In this document: positions 12,474 through 13,509 of the stretch, in pieces
Layout of the letters: every line of letters starts with the position of its first letter
Position numbering within the stretch: position 1 is the first letter of the stretch
From: CAYPHJ01 sp964410485
GTDB lineage: Bacteria > Desulfobacterota > Binatia > UBA9968
Reading direction: 5' to 3'
NCBI GenBank assembly: GCA_964410485.1
Contig: CAYPHJ010000122.1
Coordinates: 1 to 13,509, forward strand
DNA length: 13,509 nt
Program-made: the position numbers and the translations under genes
The notes under the pieces: generated by a model
What the model was told of the DNA's origin: nothing
Databases searched by the model: none
Seen by the model: the letters and a program-made list of their open reading frames with translations, nothing else

Positions 12474-12543
12474 GCGGCGCGGCGACAAAGAAACGCTGCG
12501 CCAGCTCGTCATTGAGGGTCTCGGCCCTAGTCAATCCTCCTAG
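12474..12543 (+). pseudogene. second copy of the DUF2283 3' end
   Basis: GDKETLRQLVIEGLGPSQSS ends at TAG 12541-12543 and differs from the DUF2283 gene's tail at 3452-3514 by only two residues. Nucleotide similarity continues for about 20 bases beyond the stop (AGTTCTC-GAAA-TCG). The rest of the gene is absent. It lies 38 bp after the PIN toxin gene, so this is the scar of a duplicated DUF4258-DUF2283 locus. Confidence 0.8.
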
Positions 12544-12614
12544 TTCTCCGAAATTCGCCTCGGCTTGGGGGTCAGCTCTTGTCCGGGGTGTTGCCCAACG
12601 GGATGGGGTCGCGT

Positions 12615-12673
12615 TGCGTATTCCGGTCCAAATTGGCCACTGCTTCCGACGCAAAGTAGCCACCCATACCCCA
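12615..12673. repeat. second IS21-type terminal repeat, inverted relative to 8575
   Basis: From 12615 the plus strand reads TGCGTATTCCGGTCCAAATT, then GGCCACTGCTTCCGACGC and AAAGTAGCCACCCAT. It is the reverse complement of the end at 8515-8575 with few differences. The element would have extended to the right, but no istA or istB sequence follows; only about 60 bp remain. Confidence 0.75.
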
Positions 12674-12746
12674 GAACGGGAGTGTAGCGGTCCGATAAAA
12701 CCTCTTCCTTGCCGCATCCGCTGAGCGTTCCGATCCTTTTTCTCAA

Positions 12747-12761
12747 GCGCGCTTTGCGCGC
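12747..12761. repeat. short perfect hairpin
   Basis: GCGCGC-TTT-GCGCGC lies 52 nt past the higB stop. It is not followed by a T run on either strand, so a standard terminator is not supported. Confidence 0.35.
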
Positions 12762-12812
12762 ACCAGCAAATCGCCCTCACAGTCCAGAACCTGGAGCAAC
12801 GAGACAAGTTGA

Positions 12813-13092
12813 TCAATGATAGTCCACAATCTCGACCTCATACGCATCGCCGGTTCTGCAGAGGAAACAGATCCGCCATCGATCGTTGATCCGAATACTA
12901 TACTGGCCCTTGCGATCCCCTTTTAACGCTTCCAAGCGATTGCCAGGGGGAACTAAGAGATCCCGCAGGGTTCGAGCGCGGTGGAGATACAGCAGCTTTT
13001 CTCCGCGCGATTCTCTCAAAGGCTCGAAACCGAGGCACATCTAGGTCGGCGAACAGGTCCTCTGTTTCCTTCGAGCGAAAGAAGCGGATCAC
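12813..13092 (-). pseudogene. higB: HigB/RelE-family toxin, one frameshift, antitoxin lost
   Basis: GTG 13092-13090 opens VIRFFRSKETEDLFADLDVP, RFRAFERIARRK. One base must be removed from the T4 run at 12997-13000 (AAAA on the coding strand). The rest then reads LLYLHRARTLRDLLVPPGNR, LEALKGDRKGQYSIRINDRW and RICFLCRTGDAYEVEIVDYH, stopping at 12815-12813. The joined protein of about 92 residues is a complete HigB ribosome-dependent mRNA interferase, including IRINDRWRICF. The higA antitoxin normally follows within a few bases; here the downstream sequence is unrelated and then meets the IS21-type end at 12673. So the antitoxin has been lost, and the toxin is inactive unless the shift is a sequencing error. 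Confidence 0.85.
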
Positions 13093-13151
13093 ACCGGCTA
13101 GTCTATTACGCGCGACGGAATAGCTCAACCGGTCGTGGGGAGGGACGTTGC

Positions 13152-13316
13152 GGGGTCGCCCGTGGATCCGTCTTTGAGTGCGTACCGCTACTGGAGCTCT
13201 GCAAACGAGAGAAACTGATCGCAGAAGAGACTTGGGCGGAACTGAAAGCGGAGCTGGAAGTTATCTCCAAGATGCTGACAGCGCTGAGTAATGGCGCAGA
13301 GAAACGTGAGTTTTAG
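13152..13316 (+). pseudogene. four-helix-bundle (S23/avd-like) protein, C-terminal fragment
   Basis: The frame reads GVARGSVFECVPLLELCKRE, then KLIAEETWAELKAELEVISK, MLTALSNGAEKREF, to TAG 13314-13316. The ARGSxFECxPLLEL and KMLTALxNGxEKREF motifs are the last half of the small four-helix-bundle proteins encoded in rRNA intervening sequences and in many accessory regions. The N-terminal half is absent: an open frame continues leftwards to 12981 but overlaps higB in antisense and lacks similarity. Confidence 0.7.
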
Positions 13317-13454
13317 GACGAGAGGCGGCAAATCTTTACTGCGCCCGACGAAAGAACCTGAAAATAGACCAGTGGAACAGTGGACGGCATTCTCGCATTC
13401 CCATTGATCCAATTCCAATGCTCGAATGCTCTAAATTTTTGCGCAGCAGAAATT
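13317..13454. other. spacer between the four-helix fragment and ssrA
   Basis: No gene. It holds direct GTGGAACAGTGGAC-type repeats and GCATT/AATGC inverted elements near 13394-13420. It is the expected location of an att junction next to the tmRNA 3' end, but no duplicate of the ssrA 3' sequence was found in the window. Confidence 0.4.
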
Positions 13455-13509
13455 TGGTGGAGGCGGGGGGAATCGAACCCCCGTCCGAGAGTCTTCCGTC
13501 TAGGCGACT
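13455..13509 (-). ncRNA. ssrA: tmRNA (transfer-messenger RNA), 3' end, partial
   Basis: On the minus strand the sequence ends GGGGGTTCGATTCCCCCCGC, then CTCCACCA, finishing at 13455. This is the T arm (stem GGGGG/CCCCC with TTCGATT loop), the acceptor strand and the encoded CCA of a tmRNA. The preceding part (AGTCGCCTAGACGGAAGACT) fits the end of the pseudoknot region. tmRNA rescues stalled ribosomes. The rest, including the tag-peptide frame, lies beyond the window. A tRNA gene is less likely because no anticodon arm precedes the T arm at the right distance. Confidence 0.85.

Noticed and set aside
12271..12816. 181-codon minus-strand frame
   Set aside because: It spans the IS21-type end and runs antisense to the PIN toxin gene; no family is recognised and it does not resemble HigA.
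12981..13151. N-terminal part of the frame that ends in the four-helix-bundle fragment
   Set aside because: It is antisense to higB and has no similarity to the four-helix proteins.

Overview
The window looks like a decayed accessory region of a moderately GC-rich environmental bacterium. A proteobacterium or a close relative is likely: a degraded MmgE/PrpD gene and a tripartite-tricarboxylate (TctC/Bug) receptor fragment are both typical of Proteobacteria, and REP-associated tyrosine transposase (RAYT) relics and HicAB-type toxin-antitoxin (TA) genes surround them. Genus cannot be read from the sequence. The right edge is the 3' end of the tmRNA gene (ssrA, minus strand). Its CCA end faces the accessory genes, the usual side for integration of genomic islands, but no integrase or second attachment copy is visible here.

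Layout, left to right. 2-1241: MmgE/PrpD gene with an internal deletion and shifted ends. 1242-1825: no gene, only GTTCCA/GTTCAA short repeats and a hairpin. 1826-2399 (minus): DUF2442 and DUF4160 genes with a small leader ORF. 2440-2793: RAYT relic and repeats. 3034-3514: DUF4258 (frameshifted) and DUF2283 pair. 3584-3715: RAYT middle fragment. 3727-4900: frameshifted AAA_14/DUF4143 ATPase. 4956-5107: RAYT 5' fragment. 5327-6555: intact second AAA_14/DUF4143 ATPase whose start codon lies in a tandem palindrome. 6601-6828 (minus): TctC fragment. 7432-7795: well-formed promoter, leader and small unknown gene. 7866-8575 (minus): IS21-type istA fragment with its terminal repeats. 8843-9289: HicA-HicB. 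9367-9890: RAYT 5' remnant, PIN C-terminal fragment and a frameshifted small partner. 9933-10448: RAYT relic containing a cluster of hairpins. 10565-11046: intact UPF0175 antitoxin with a broken DUF3368 PIN toxin. 11331-11648: DUF433/DUF5615 remnants. 11691-12435: intact AbrB-PIN TA operon behind a 31-bp palindrome. 12474-12543: second copy of the DUF2283 3' end. 12615-12673: second IS21-type end. 12813-13092 (minus): frameshifted HigB toxin. 13152-13316: four-helix-bundle protein fragment. 13455-13509 (minus): ssrA 3' end.

Taken together, this is a graveyard of TA modules and transposase relics beside ssrA. Only HicAB, AbrB-PIN, UPF0175, DUF2442, DUF2283, the second ATPase and the 72-residue unknown look intact. 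Most other genes carry single-base shifts or deletions. Several shifts lie in homopolymers, so assembly error has to be separated from true decay. The most interesting structures are the tandem palindrome over the ATPase start codon, the 31-bp palindrome before AbrB-PIN, the repeated invasion of RAYT genes by GTTC repeats and hairpins, and the two IS21-type ends facing each other across 4 kb of TA genes.
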